Below are positions 25,362 to 34,861 of a stretch of 51,119 bases of DNA, in pieces. Under the pieces are notes generated by a model. It had not been told where the DNA came from. It did not search any database and saw only the letters and a list, made by a program, of their open reading frames with translations. The number at the start of each line of letters is the position of its first letter. Position 1 is the first letter of the stretch. Both the position numbers and the translations under genes were made by a program. Origin of the DNA: Fibrobacter sp. (GTDB lineage: Bacteria; Fibrobacterota; Fibrobacteria; Fibrobacterales; Fibrobacteraceae); the NCBI GenBank assembly GCA_012511955.1, contig JAAZFC010000098.1, positions 1 to 51,119 of the forward strand, in the 5' to 3' direction.

Positions 25362-26811
25362 GCCAAGCCTCCAAAATACTAATACATTTATCGTTTAATT
25401 CCACCACCCGTTGGGCATCGTGGCTTTCATTGTAACAACGCAATTCAGGAGCGTTGCCCGATGTACGCAAATGTACAATTTCTTGGGAATCAAACTCCAT
25501 ACGCACACCATCGGTGAAATCTGCTTGTACAAAGCTTCCACACAATGCACCAAACCATTTTTCTGCTAAATTAGCTACTGTATTTTCCGTAAACTTCTGC
25601 AGACAAGCTCGTCCTTGGGCGGTGGGAAACTCAGGCAAACGGTTACTAGCCGTAAAACGCTCGGGCAATTGCTCCGCCACTTGAGCCAAACTTAAGTTCT
25701 GTTGCTTGGCCCACCCCAAAGTGGCCACCACTGGCAAAAGAGCATCGCGAGTAGGCAGTGCCGACAGAGATTTCCCCTTTAAATTCACCTGATTTTGTAA
25801 TAAAAATCCCCCATTAGCCTCGTAACCCGCCACAGGGCCAAAATCTTTTTGCAAAGCTTCCATACCCGCAATCACAAAAGGCGATCCAATGCGCGTGCGT
25901 TCCACTTGTTGAAAATACTCACTTTTTTCGGCAGCGCTATTACAGCTTACCGGAATAGCCACCGCAGCAATGCCCAAAGCCCGCGCCGCCACTATACCCA
26001 AAACATCACCCCGCCACCAATTTCCCCTAGCATCGGCTAAAAGCGGTCGATCCGCATCGCCATCCATGGAAATTAAGGCATCAAATTTATGCTCCTGGGC
26101 CCATTGTCGCGCCAAATCTTGATCTTCGGGTCGAATAGCTTCAGTATCCACCGGCACAAAAACTTCGGAACGCCCCAAAGCAATCACCTCAGCGCCTAAA
26201 GCCTCCAAAAGCTCCACCGCCACATCGCGCCCCACCGTGGAATGTTGATAAACCCCTAAACGCCAGCCTTCTAAAGCCTGCTTGCCAAAAAAATCCACCA
26301 AACGCTGCTGATATTCCGCCACACATTCCGTTTCACTATCCACACCTAAATCTTTTGTGCTACACAATTCCTCACTAGGAACTTCCACCACTTGAGCGGT
26401 AATTCCCTTCTCGTCAGCTTTGGTGATTTCCCCTAAATGGGTGTTAAACTTGATACCATTGCGATCGTCGGGAATATGACTACCTGTAACCATAATGCTG
26501 GGAATTTGGCGCTGCAAACCATATTGTGCCACCGCCGGAGAAGGCACCCGCCCGCAATTATGCACCTGCCAACCCATATCTTGCGCCGCCTTGCTTACCG
26601 CCGCCATAATGCGCCCCGTACTTGGTCGCAAATCCCCTGCCACAGCCAAAATATAGTGAGGACAATTTTGCGTAGCCATATATTGTAAAAAAGCTTGGGT
26701 ATAAGCATAGCACACCGCATCAGTCATTTGCACCACCAAGCCCCGCGCTCCGCTAGTGCCAAAACTCACCCCACTTTGGGACATCAAATCTTCAATCTTT
26801 ATTTTATTCAT
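25339..26811 (-). CDS. Alpha-D-phosphohexomutase (phosphomannomutase/phosphoglucomutase)
   Basis: The product of about 490 residues interconverts hexose 1- and 6-phosphates. It carries the N-terminal substrate loop SFGTSGARGLV, the phosphoserine loop TGSHIPDDRNGIKF, the metal-binding loop DGDADRPLLAD and the sugar-binding GYEANGGFLL. The TGSHIP variant of the usual TASHNP is noteworthy but keeps the serine. Upstream in-frame ATGs exist at 26874 and 26925, but the family's N-terminus begins near MNKIKIEDLM, so I chose 26811. The last 23 bases overlap the mutarotase gene. Confidence 0.9.
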   Translation of the reverse strand: MNKIKIEDLMSQSGVSFGTSGARGLVVQMTDAVCYAYTQAFLQYMATQNCPHYILAVAGDLRPSTGRIMAAVSKAAQDMGWQVHNCGRVPSPAVAQYGLQRQIPSIMVTGSHIPDDRNGIKFNTHLGEITKADEKGITAQVVEVPSEELCSTKDLGVDSETECVAEYQQRLVDFFGKQALEGWRLGVYQHSTVGRDVAVELLEALGAEVIALGRSEVFVPVDTEAIRPEDQDLARQWAQEHKFDALISMDGDADRPLLADARGNWWRGDVLGIVAARALGIAAVAIPVSCNSAAEKSEYFQQVERTRIGSPFVIAGMEALQKDFGPVAGYEANGGFLLQNQVNLKGKSLSALPTRDALLPVVATLGWAKQQNLSLAQVAEQLPERFTASNRLPEFPTAQGRACLQKFTENTVANLAEKWFGALCGSFVQADFTDGVRMEFDSQEIVHLRTSGNAPELRCYNESHDAQRVVELNDKCISILEAWREPNCEI

Positions 26812-26898
26812 AAGCAAAAGATATGTTTTTGTGCTAGCTAAACACTCCCTAATTTGATTTTTTCTATTTTTCATTTTATAAAAAGTTAAGGAGTTCAA

Positions 26899-27963
26899 AT
26901 GCAGGTTAATTGGAAAAACCCCCAAGCTAGTTTCGAAAAGCTGATTTTAGTAGCCGATATTGGTGGAACCAACTCAAATTTAGCCTTGGTGGGCCTAAAC
27001 AACGATAAATTCATTCTGATTTTAGAAACCGTTTTTGCTTCCCAAGCCTTAAATAATCTCATAGAACCATTGCAACTCACCTTAGCCGAAGCCCAAAAAG
27101 TGCGGCCTGAGCTTGTACCCACCCAATGCTGCATTAGCGGTGCAGGCCCCGTGGAAAACAATGTCTGCACTATGACAAATTTAGCGTGGCAAATAGATGG
27201 CAATGAAATTGGCGAAGTTCTCAATATTCCTACCATTGTTATTAACGACTTTTTAGCCATCAGCTACGGCATTCCCACCCTAGATGTTAACGATTCTCAA
27301 CAAATACACCAGATAGCCCACGCCGATGGCACGCGCCCCCAAGCCCAAAGCGCCACCAAAGCTGTGGTGGGTCCAGGCACTGGTTTAGGCTGCTCTTTTT
27401 TAGTACCCCATCAAGGGAAATACATTCCCGCCAGCTCTGAGGGAGGCCATATCGCTTTTGCCGCCTTTGACCAAGATTCCCAAGAATTTGTAGAATATAT
27501 GCGTCAAAAAATAGGAGATTGGCCCGGAGTTGAACCTTTGGTATCTGGAACCGGCATAGCCAATATGTATGATTGGTGGCAAGCCACTAGAGAGCTGCCC
27601 GATACTCCAGCTTGGAAAGAAATTGCACAAGCTGATTCTACGGACCGCCCACGCTTGATTTCGATTTTATCTAAAAACGACGAAACCGCCGCACAGATGA
27701 TGCGCTTTTTTGTGAAATTACTAGCCCGTTTTGCCAGCGATGTGGCAGCTTTTACCTTACCTTTAGGCGGACTTTACTTAGCCGGCGGAGTAGCCCAAAA
27801 AGAACTGCATTGGCTAGAAGCAGACAACCTTTTTAGTCAGTTTTTTGTGCAAAACTACAACCCCAATTTGGTAAATGTACTTAAACAAGTGCCTATTTAT
27901 CTGATCAAAGATTACAGCATCAGTTTATATGGCGCCGCCAACGCTTCTATAAATTTGCAATAA
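26899..27963 (+). CDS. glk: Glucokinase (ROK-independent Glk family)
   Basis: The 354-residue protein phosphorylates glucose with ATP. It has the phosphate-1 loop LVADIGGTNSNLALV, the catalytic Asp in VINDFLAISYG, GPGTGLGCSFLV, the sugar-binding EGGHIAFAA, and C-terminal LPLGGLYLAGGVAQKE. AAGGAG lies five bases before the ATG. It is divergent from the phosphohexomutase, with an 87-base shared promoter region, so the three sugar genes may respond to the same condition. Confidence 0.9.
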   Translation: MQVNWKNPQASFEKLILVADIGGTNSNLALVGLNNDKFILILETVFASQALNNLIEPLQLTLAEAQKVRPELVPTQCCISGAGPVENNVCTMTNLAWQIDGNEIGEVLNIPTIVINDFLAISYGIPTLDVNDSQQIHQIAHADGTRPQAQSATKAVVGPGTGLGCSFLVPHQGKYIPASSEGGHIAFAAFDQDSQEFVEYMRQKIGDWPGVEPLVSGTGIANMYDWWQATRELPDTPAWKEIAQADSTDRPRLISILSKNDETAAQMMRFFVKLLARFASDVAAFTLPLGGLYLAGGVAQKELHWLEADNLFSQFFVQNYNPNLVNVLKQVPIYLIKDYSISLYGAANASINLQ

Positions 27964-27987
27964 AAAAAATTAATATCTTATACGCAC

Positions 27988-29130
27988 TTAGCTAAGCGCT
28001 TGGCTAAAATCTGTGATTAAATCATCCACTGATTCTAGCCCCACAGACAAGCGCAACAAGCCATCGTTTATACCGCGACTTTTCCTCTCTTCGGGAGGCA
28101 TAGCTGCGTGGCTCATAGTTGCAGGATGGCTCACAATGCTTTCTACCCCGCCAAGACTCACAGCTGTTAAGGGGATTTGCACTTTCGCCATGAAATCTAA
28201 GGCTGCGGTGCGATTTTCTAATTCAAAGGAAAGCACTGCTCCAGACCCAGAACTTTGGCGCTCATGCATACTTCTATGCAAATGATTTGCCAATCCTGGA
28301 TAATATACCTGGGAAATTCTTTTTTGCTTTTGCAACCATTCGGCGAGGGCGCTGGCGCTTTGTTGCTGGGCGGCCAAACGCACCCCCAAAGTCCTCATGC
28401 CGCGCAGCACCAGCCAACTATCGTCTGGGCTGAGCACCGCGCCAAAGCCTATTTGCACTTGACGCAGGCGCGTTGCCAAAGCGCTATCTGACACCACCGC
28501 TAAACCCGCCAAAACATCGCTGTGCCCGCCCAAAAACTTCGTGGCACTATGCAAAACAATGTCAAAACCTAAATCCAAAGGTTTTTGCAATAACGGCGTC
28601 ATAAAAGTATTGTCCGTTAAGCTCAACAAATTATGCTTTTTGGCTAATTCTGCAATGGCTATCATATCGCAAATGCGCATCAGCGGATTGCTAGGACTTT
28701 CCACCAAAATCCCTGCGGTTTCTGGGCTAATGGCAGCCTCTACAGCAGCTAAATCTGCAGCATCCACCCAAGAAGTTTGCAAGCCCCAACGCTCTAAAAT
28801 CGCCGTGAGCACCCTATAAGTACCACCGTAAATATCTTCGCCTACAATAATATGATCACCGCTTTTAAACAGCATTAAAGCACTGCTAATAGCCGCAATA
28901 CCCGAAGCAAAGGCAAAACCATATTGGCCATTTTCTAAATCAGCAATGGCTTCTTCCAAAGCTGCACGAGTGGGATTGCCACTGCGCACATAATCGTAAG
29001 GAACAGAATCTTCTCTAGGATCTTGGTTATAAGTAGAAGCTCTATAAATGGGTAAACTAGAAGCCCCAATGGGATCATCTTTCCAATGCCCATTGTGTAT
29101 TAAGCGAGTGTTTTCTTGCTGGTTTTTCAT
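27988..29130 (-). CDS. Trans-sulfuration PLP enzyme (cystathionine synthase/lyase family)
   Basis: The 380-residue protein is a Cys/Met metabolism PLP enzyme, with the PLP lysine at about K198 in LHSATKFLGGHSDVLAG. Other family marks are YDYVRSGNPTRAALE, FASGIAAISSAL and SLGGVESIVSHPATMSHAAM. The sequence cannot separate cystathionine gamma-synthase, gamma-lyase and beta-lyase. It starts directly at the stop of the upstream paralogue (TAAATG), with AGGAG at the end of that gene. The two enzymes together could form cystathionine and cleave it. Confidence 0.88.
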   Translation of the reverse strand: MKNQQENTRLIHNGHWKDDPIGASSLPIYRASTYNQDPREDSVPYDYVRSGNPTRAALEEAIADLENGQYGFAFASGIAAISSALMLFKSGDHIIVGEDIYGGTYRVLTAILERWGLQTSWVDAADLAAVEAAISPETAGILVESPSNPLMRICDMIAIAELAKKHNLLSLTDNTFMTPLLQKPLDLGFDIVLHSATKFLGGHSDVLAGLAVVSDSALATRLRQVQIGFGAVLSPDDSWLVLRGMRTLGVRLAAQQQSASALAEWLQKQKRISQVYYPGLANHLHRSMHERQSSGSGAVLSFELENRTAALDFMAKVQIPLTAVSLGGVESIVSHPATMSHAAMPPEERKSRGINDGLLRLSVGLESVDDLITDFSQALS

Positions 29131-30240
29131 TTATTCTCCTAAAGCTTGGTCTAAATCGGCAATTAAGTCATCTGCATGCTCTATGCCCACAGAAACGCGA
29201 ACCAAACAATCATTTATGCCTAGTTTTTCCCTTACTTGGGCATCCATATCAGCGTGGGTTTGTAAAATAGGGATGGTAATTAAACTTTCTACCCCGCCTA
29301 AACTTTCAGCATATATCCACAAATTAACTTTTTCTAATAAATTTTTAACTCTCAAATGACTATCTGTGCTAAAACTAAGCATTGCTCCATAGCCAGGATA
29401 GTTTACTTTCACCACCCCTTGGCGATTTTGCAACCATTGGGCAATAATTTGCGCATTTTTTTGGGCAGCATTAAAGCGCAAAGCTAAAGTTTTAAGGCCT
29501 CGCAACATCAACCAGCTATCAAAGGGCCCTAAAACCCCTCCACTAGTGTTCTGTATAAAAGCCAAACGCTCTGCTAAAGCCTCATCTTTCACCGCCAAAA
29601 CCCCAGATATAACATCGTTATGTCCTGCCAAATATTTTGAACCGCTGTGAATAACAACATCAGCACCTAGTTCCAACGGCCTTAACAACAAAGGGGTTAA
29701 AAAGGTAGAATCCACCATAAGTAAAACATCATTTTTTTGGGCAGCTTTTACCACCAAGTCCAAGTCTAAAGTTTTCACGGTAGGATTGGTGGGAGTTTCT
29801 AGCAATACGGCATGCACATTGAGCATAGCTTCCGCGGGATTATCTCGCAGAGCTTCGAAATCACACCATTTAATAATCAAGCCCCAAGGTTTAGCCAGCT
29901 GCTCTACAAGGCGGAAAGTCCCCCCATAAATATCTTCGGGAATAAGCAAAGTTTGACCAGGTTCCATTAAGCGCAAAGCGCAATCTATGGCCGCCATACC
30001 AGAACTAAAAGCCAATGCCCTTACGCCACCTTCTAAATCCGCCAAAACTCTTTCTAGCTCCTGGCGAGTGGGGTTTGCTGTGCGAGAATAATCAAAACCA
30101 GTACTTTCACCCAAACCGGGATGTTTAAAAGTGCTACCAGGAACTATGGGCATACTTACAGAGCCTGTGCGCGTATCCCAACGAGAACCAGCCTGAGCCA
30201 AACGAGAATCTATCTTTAATTTTTGATTATCCATGTTCAT
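29131..30240 (-). CDS. Second trans-sulfuration PLP enzyme, paralogue of the downstream gene
   Basis: The product (about 369 residues) shares the same fold, with the PLP lysine in VIHSGSKYLAGHNDVISG, FDYSRTANPTRQELE and SLGGVESLITIPILQTHADM. It lacks the usual MSH motif near the C-terminus, where the downstream paralogue has TMSHAAM and this one has ILQTHADM, so their substrates probably differ. The frame runs to 30303, but that extension crosses the transcription terminator of the kinase operon, so I start at MNMDNQKLK. Confidence 0.86.
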   Translation of the reverse strand: MNMDNQKLKIDSRLAQAGSRWDTRTGSVSMPIVPGSTFKHPGLGESTGFDYSRTANPTRQELERVLADLEGGVRALAFSSGMAAIDCALRLMEPGQTLLIPEDIYGGTFRLVEQLAKPWGLIIKWCDFEALRDNPAEAMLNVHAVLLETPTNPTVKTLDLDLVVKAAQKNDVLLMVDSTFLTPLLLRPLELGADVVIHSGSKYLAGHNDVISGVLAVKDEALAERLAFIQNTSGGVLGPFDSWLMLRGLKTLALRFNAAQKNAQIIAQWLQNRQGVVKVNYPGYGAMLSFSTDSHLRVKNLLEKVNLWIYAESLGGVESLITIPILQTHADMDAQVREKLGINDCLVRVSVGIEHADDLIADLDQALGE

Positions 30241-30280
30241 AAAACTAGTAAACAATGTAAGGCTTTTACATAGATTTATA

Positions 30281-30313
30281 TAAAGAATAACCCAGGTTTT
30301 CACCTGGGTTATT
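30281..30313 (-). terminator. Hairpin ending the receptor-kinase operon
   Basis: A perfect 12-bp stem (AATAACCCAGGT paired with ACCTGGGTTATT) closes a GAAA loop on the minus strand and is followed by CTTTA. It lies 38 bases after the kinase stop at 30351. The U-tract is weak, but the stem is strong and separates the six-gene operon from the PLP genes. Confidence 0.7.
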
Positions 30314-30350
30314 TGTATGTATCAATTAATCTAAAGGAAAATTGTATTTA

Positions 30351-32762
30351 TCAAACTACTGGAAAGCTTTTAGTAGGTATCTCCATAACAAAACTAGTGC
30401 CTTCGCCTAATCTGCTTTGCATTTGGATACTACCCGCCAAGCTTTCAATATTTGCTTGCACTGCAGCCATTCCCACTCCGCGTCCCGATGTTTCGGTAAC
30501 ATCGTCCCGTGAAGATAGCCCATTTAAAAAGACCAACTGTGATTTTTGTTCTTCATTCATAGCATCTACTTGTTCTTGGCTAACCAACTGTTTTTCCACC
30601 GCTTTTTTAGCCAAAGCTTCAGCATCGATGCCATTGCCATCATCACTAAGCTCTATGCGATAAATGCTATCGTGTTCACTTACTGATAATAAAATCTGAC
30701 CAGTAACATCTTTGCCTAAAGCCTCTCGCGCTTCTCCGCCTTCTATTCCATGGTCCGCCGCATTTCTTATTAAATGCACTAGGCTTTCATTGATAGGGTT
30801 GAAAAAGCTAGGAGCCAACTCTAGTGCTTCAGGGTTTACTTTGAAATCTATCAACTTATCGGATTTTAAAGCAATTCTTTCTATCACTGTGGAGTATTTT
30901 TCAGCTAATTTTACCAAAGGAACGTACTTAATTTGATAACAAGCTTCAAAAAGTGGGGCTAGTAAAGAAGATTTGCTCATATTGGGATCCGAACTTATCT
31001 TTTTTACTAATGATTGTAAATAATCCACTTTGGATTCCGCTATTTGCACTACAACTTCATCTTCGCCACCACGCAAGCGTTTGCTTATGTTTTCCACCTC
31101 TTCTCTGCTCTTTTTCAGGTCTTCGATGTTGTTTTTAAGCTCCTCTATGGAACTTGCTGTACGCGTTTCAATAGGCGGGCGCAATGCTTCTAAAATAGTC
31201 TCAGCTTGGTCTGCAACATAAGATATTTCTTCAAAACCATAAGTGGCTGAGTTTCCTTTTATAGTATGTAAGTCGCGGAATATTTCACCAACGGTATTTT
31301 GGTTGATATCCAATTGTTTACCATCAGGGAACTGCTCGCGCGCTCTCACGCTTTCTTCCTCTAATAACTTGACATTATCTTCGATCAAAGATAAACGACT
31401 ATCTGTATCTACAAAGTAGTCAGCTATTACTTCAGGAGGGTTATTAACTAGACCGAGTATTGTTTTAACTTCGTTTTCATGGCGACGTTTTTCTTCTGCA
31501 ATAACTTTTTCAATTTTGCGAGTTTCAGTAACATCATCCACCAAAACCATAACTCTTTCTAACTCTTGGTTATTATTTAGTACTGGTCTGTAGCCTACTT
31601 CTACTGTTTTTTCTTCTAGGCCTTCAAAGTAGCTAAACTCTAAAATTGGAGCTAATCTTTCGATTTTTTCCCAACGAAGTTTACCCAACCTTATTTTAAC
31701 CAATTCTAACCAATCACTCCATTCAGATTTTTGCGAATCTGAAAAGTGCAAAGCTTTAGCAACATCTATTTTGGCAACATCTTCTACACCTAAAATCTTA
31801 TTCGTAGCTTTACTGTATTCATCATTAATAGTGCCATCTAAATTAACAGTAAATAGACCTTGATCGATATTATCTAAAATATCACGCACTTGACGCATTT
31901 TTGCATCTACTAACTCTTCTAAATGCTCGGTATATTGCTTTACCGTGAGACGCATATTTTCAAAAGAGTTTGCCAAATCACCGACTTCATCGTCAGACTC
32001 AACCTTAACTTCTTCTCGGTAATCGCCACCAGCTATTTTATTAGCAGCTTTATTCAAGTCTGTAATGGGTTTAGAAAAAGATTCAGATTGTTTTTTCGCT
32101 TGAATTGTTGCGATGGCAAAAGCTATAATAGCAAGGGCAAACAAAATTCCTATTAAACGAATTAATGCTTTTATGGCTTTAGCATGTGCCCCAGCTAACT
32201 CTTTGTAGAGACTTTCTGTAGAAAATCCATAACGAATCCAACCACTAGGATCATCTTCTATTTTTACTTGAGCCACAAACTCTAGTATTTCGAATTTGTC
32301 ACCGGGGTTTTTTATGGTAAACACAGCAAAATCTTCAATTTTAGCCGCTTCCAGTGAAATTGAATCTTCAAGAATAACTTGACCTGAAATAGTACCCTCT
32401 GTGTTGCTATCACTGGCAAACACCCATGCTTGATTTTCATCGGTCATGTATATTCCATACACTATATTTTCGTCTGCTTGGTATGTACTAGCTACTAAGC
32501 TTTGCACAGCTAAAAAGGCATTATCTTCGACCATGCCAGACAAAGCTTGAGCGTTATTAGCAACCAAGACATTACCTTTACTTATTAACGCAGATCTTAT
32601 TTGCCTTTCAGTGGCAGCACTGGTTTTTCTATTTTCGTTAACAGACAGTAAAACCACTATAGCTATGGTGACTAAAAACATTGGAAGTATAATTCCCAAA
32701 ATTGTTTTTAGTAGCTTACTCTGAATAGTTTTTTTCGCTACTTTATTTTTTTGCTTTGCCAT
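30351..32762 (-). CDS. Membrane sensor kinase: HAMP-PAS-Hpt-CheA-like ATPase, no CheW domain
   Basis: The 803-residue protein has TM helix 1 (~17-40), an extracytoplasmic sensor domain (~41-195), TM helix 2 (~200-222), HAMP (~225-280), PAS (~290-415) and an Hpt domain with phosphoacceptor H499 in DLHTIKGNSATYGF. A CheA-P4-like ATPase follows, with N-box LVHLIRNAADHGIE, G1 DDGNGID and G2 SGRGVGMAAVQANI. There is no CheW-like P5 domain and no HisKA domain. It should phosphorylate its own Hpt, and from there the CheY-like protein in the same operon. It starts one base after the stop of the binding-protein gene and is the last gene of the operon. Confidence 0.88.
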   Translation of the reverse strand: MAKQKNKVAKKTIQSKLLKTILGIILPMFLVTIAIVVLLSVNENRKTSAATERQIRSALISKGNVLVANNAQALSGMVEDNAFLAVQSLVASTYQADENIVYGIYMTDENQAWVFASDSNTEGTISGQVILEDSISLEAAKIEDFAVFTIKNPGDKFEILEFVAQVKIEDDPSGWIRYGFSTESLYKELAGAHAKAIKALIRLIGILFALAIIAFAIATIQAKKQSESFSKPITDLNKAANKIAGGDYREEVKVESDDEVGDLANSFENMRLTVKQYTEHLEELVDAKMRQVRDILDNIDQGLFTVNLDGTINDEYSKATNKILGVEDVAKIDVAKALHFSDSQKSEWSDWLELVKIRLGKLRWEKIERLAPILEFSYFEGLEEKTVEVGYRPVLNNNQELERVMVLVDDVTETRKIEKVIAEEKRRHENEVKTILGLVNNPPEVIADYFVDTDSRLSLIEDNVKLLEEESVRAREQFPDGKQLDINQNTVGEIFRDLHTIKGNSATYGFEEISYVADQAETILEALRPPIETRTASSIEELKNNIEDLKKSREEVENISKRLRGGEDEVVVQIAESKVDYLQSLVKKISSDPNMSKSSLLAPLFEACYQIKYVPLVKLAEKYSTVIERIALKSDKLIDFKVNPEALELAPSFFNPINESLVHLIRNAADHGIEGGEAREALGKDVTGQILLSVSEHDSIYRIELSDDGNGIDAEALAKKAVEKQLVSQEQVDAMNEEQKSQLVFLNGLSSRDDVTETSGRGVGMAAVQANIESLAGSIQMQSRLGEGTSFVMEIPTKSFPVV

Positions 32763-32763
32763 T

Positions 32764-33738
32764 TTATCTTATCTCCTTATCCATGTTAGACAAGCCACTT
32801 TCATTGAGGAAAGATTTTTTCTTGGCTAAAGTGGTATTAATTATTTTTACTACAGAAAGCGGTTGATCTATTTGAGTTTCATCTATAGACCAATCGTTAT
32901 CCATCAATTCGAATAACAAATTAGCCACTTGACTTCCTAATCCACTATGATCAGGTAAAACAGCGAATGACCCTAGCTCAAACTTAGTCTGCACTAAAGT
33001 TTCTACACCTACAATTACTGGGATTTTAGCTCTTTTAGTAGCGGGAATCCAATTTTTGGCAATGGTGTTATTATTTAACAAAGCATTATCGTTTACCACC
33101 CACAAAGCATCTACTTTTTTACGATTAATAAGTTCCCTAAGGCCATTATTTATATCACGACTTATATTTCTACTTTTATCATCTATGGAAACGCCAATCA
33201 AGTCCACTTGTTCGGTTTTGCAAAACCCTTGATTTTGTTTGAAAAAGCTTTCCCAACTGTTGCGGTACAATACCCCTACTTTTTTGATAGGCTTTTTACT
33301 AACAGCTCGTAAGTTTACTACCGATGTAACCGCAGGAATTTCATAGCTGACTCCCATTATATCCATACCTTGAGTAATGTTAGGAAGTTGTAGAGCCATT
33401 AACGCCACTGCTGGATACGGCTTAACATTGTTTTTCAAAGCATTGCTCACATGTTCTTTGTATAAGTTAAGAGCATGATTATCCATAATTACTAGAGCTA
33501 CTGGTTCTTCTTTAAGAATATCTTCTCTTAAATTACTCCATTTTTGTTTTGGGTTGATTTCTTTACTAACTAAAATTAACTCACCTTCTAAATCTTGCTT
33601 TATAGCCTCAAAAGCTTCATTAAATTCAGCTCCTGCGGTGTGTAAAGCAACTACTTTATCTTGTGAAAAAGAAACGGTTGTCATAAACAACATAGTACTT
33701 AGAAAAAAGACAATCGGATTAAACAATTTTATTTCCAT
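32764..33738 (-). CDS. ABC-type substrate-binding protein (PF04392-like)
   Basis: The 324-residue protein has a signal peptide ending near SFSQ. Its fold resembles the ABC_sub_bind (PF04392) family: VKPYPAVALMALQLPN, IMGVSYEIPAVTSVVNL, KKVGVLYRNSWESFF and VVNDNALLNNNTIAKNWIP. No ABC permease or ATPase is nearby, so it is unlikely to serve import. Its location one base before the sensor kinase suggests it presents a ligand to the kinase's sensor domain. It starts inside the end of the preceding gene (10-bp overlap). Confidence 0.8.
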   Translation of the reverse strand: MEIKLFNPIVFFLSTMLFMTTVSFSQDKVVALHTAGAEFNEAFEAIKQDLEGELILVSKEINPKQKWSNLREDILKEEPVALVIMDNHALNLYKEHVSNALKNNVKPYPAVALMALQLPNITQGMDIMGVSYEIPAVTSVVNLRAVSKKPIKKVGVLYRNSWESFFKQNQGFCKTEQVDLIGVSIDDKSRNISRDINNGLRELINRKKVDALWVVNDNALLNNNTIAKNWIPATKRAKIPVIVGVETLVQTKFELGSFAVLPDHSGLGSQVANLLFELMDNDWSIDETQIDQPLSVVKIINTTLAKKKSFLNESGLSNMDKEIR

Positions 33739-34436
33739 TGCTCTACCCCCAACATTGACATTTCGCTCTTGGTGAAAGTTTTAAATGCTGCTATAACTTT
33801 GTCAGCACCTGAACCATTATTTATAACAATTATATTATTCATTTTATGACCTGAACTTTTACTTTTTAATGCTGCTTGAGATCGACTTTTAATGGCGTCA
33901 AAGTCTGACTCAGTGACTAATATTGCATCTGCACTTTTAAAAGTAAGCATAGGTAAAAGGTCTTCTAATTTTGAAGCAAGCCTTATTCTCGCCTCTTGAC
34001 CAGCTATTTTTCGTAAATGTGTACGCATATTTGCGCGTCCACCTACATCCATTAGACCAATATTGGCTTTAGGATTTGCACCGAGATCGAACTCTTCGTC
34101 AATACTCACCCACAATAAATTTTGTTCGGTGGCTCCTTTAGTAACTCCACTTAAAGCAATTTTACCACCAATTTGTGCGGATTCTTTTGCCATTAACGGA
34201 CACACTACCACTTGTGGATTATCTTTCTTTACCAAAGCTTGAAAGTCTGCATAGCGCGCAAAAACTTTAACATTAGCTCCTGGTAATTTAGCTTCCAAAG
34301 CTTTTTCCATTATAGCTGGTCTAGTCAATGTTGTAGCAAAGACATAGACACTGTTTTGTCCCCATAAGCCTCCATACAACAACAATATAGCTACTACCAG
34401 CTGCCATATTTTTATTTTCAAATATTTTTCTTGCAT
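33729..34436 (-). CDS. Secreted periplasmic-binding-like protein, unknown ligand
   Basis: The 235-residue protein has a signal peptide (IWQLVVAILLLYGGLWGQ) and a mature region starting NSVYVFATTLTRPAIMEKAL. It contains GLMDVGGRANMRTHLRKI and TFKSADAILVTESDFDAI. The pattern suggests a type-2 periplasmic-binding fold, but it is too divergent to name. It overlaps the PF04392-like gene by 10 bases and lies 30 bases after the cheY-like gene. A second binding protein in one operon with a kinase suggests a relay or competing ligands. Confidence 0.65.
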   Translation of the reverse strand: MQEKYLKIKIWQLVVAILLLYGGLWGQNSVYVFATTLTRPAIMEKALEAKLPGANVKVFARYADFQALVKKDNPQVVVCPLMAKESAQIGGKIALSGVTKGATEQNLLWVSIDEEFDLGANPKANIGLMDVGGRANMRTHLRKIAGQEARIRLASKLEDLLPMLTFKSADAILVTESDFDAIKSRSQAALKSKSSGHKMNNIIVINNGSGADKVIAAFKTFTKSEMSMLGVEQWK

Positions 34437-34466
34437 TTTGTACCTAATAAGTATTTGCTTTAAGGT

Positions 34467-34850
34467 TTAAAACTCTAATACCTCTTCTATGGATTTTTTA
34501 AAGTCTTCCACAAAAATTGGATCTGCGAATTTAAGTGGTTTTTCCACATAGCCCTTAGCGCCTAGCTTCATACATTCTAGCATAGCAGAGCCTCTAACCG
34601 CACTCACTACCATTATAGTAGCATCTGGAAATTCCTCCATGATTTCTTTAATAGCCTCTTGACCATCTTTGTTGGGCATGGTTAAATCCATGGTAACTAA
34701 ATCTGGTTTAAGTTCCTTATACAAGGCTATAGCTTCATTACCATCTTTTCCTAAGCCAACCACTTCAAAAGACATTTGCTTTTCCATAAAATCTTTTATT
34801 TGCTTGGCTAAAAAAGTAGAATCATCAACAATTAACACTCTTTTTGACAT
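34467..34850 (-). CDS. CheY-like single-domain response regulator
   Basis: The 127-residue protein is a stand-alone receiver. It starts MSKRVLIVDDSTFLAKQI, has the acceptor Asp in LVTMDLTMPNKDG, a conserved Ser in IMVVSAVRG (T/S position), and Lys in GYVEKPLKF. It has no output domain, so it acts by protein contact. It is flanked by the CheX-like gene upstream (11-base gap) and the binding-protein genes downstream. The co-encoded Hpt kinase is its likely donor. Confidence 0.92.
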   Translation of the reverse strand: MSKRVLIVDDSTFLAKQIKDFMEKQMSFEVVGLGKDGNEAIALYKELKPDLVTMDLTMPNKDGQEAIKEIMEEFPDATIMVVSAVRGSAMLECMKLGAKGYVEKPLKFADPIFVEDFKKSIEEVLEF

Positions 34851-34861
34851 ATTTAACCTCT

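Noticed and set aside
30241-30303. N-terminal extension of the second PLP enzyme
   Set aside because: It runs across the operon terminator and has no family similarity.
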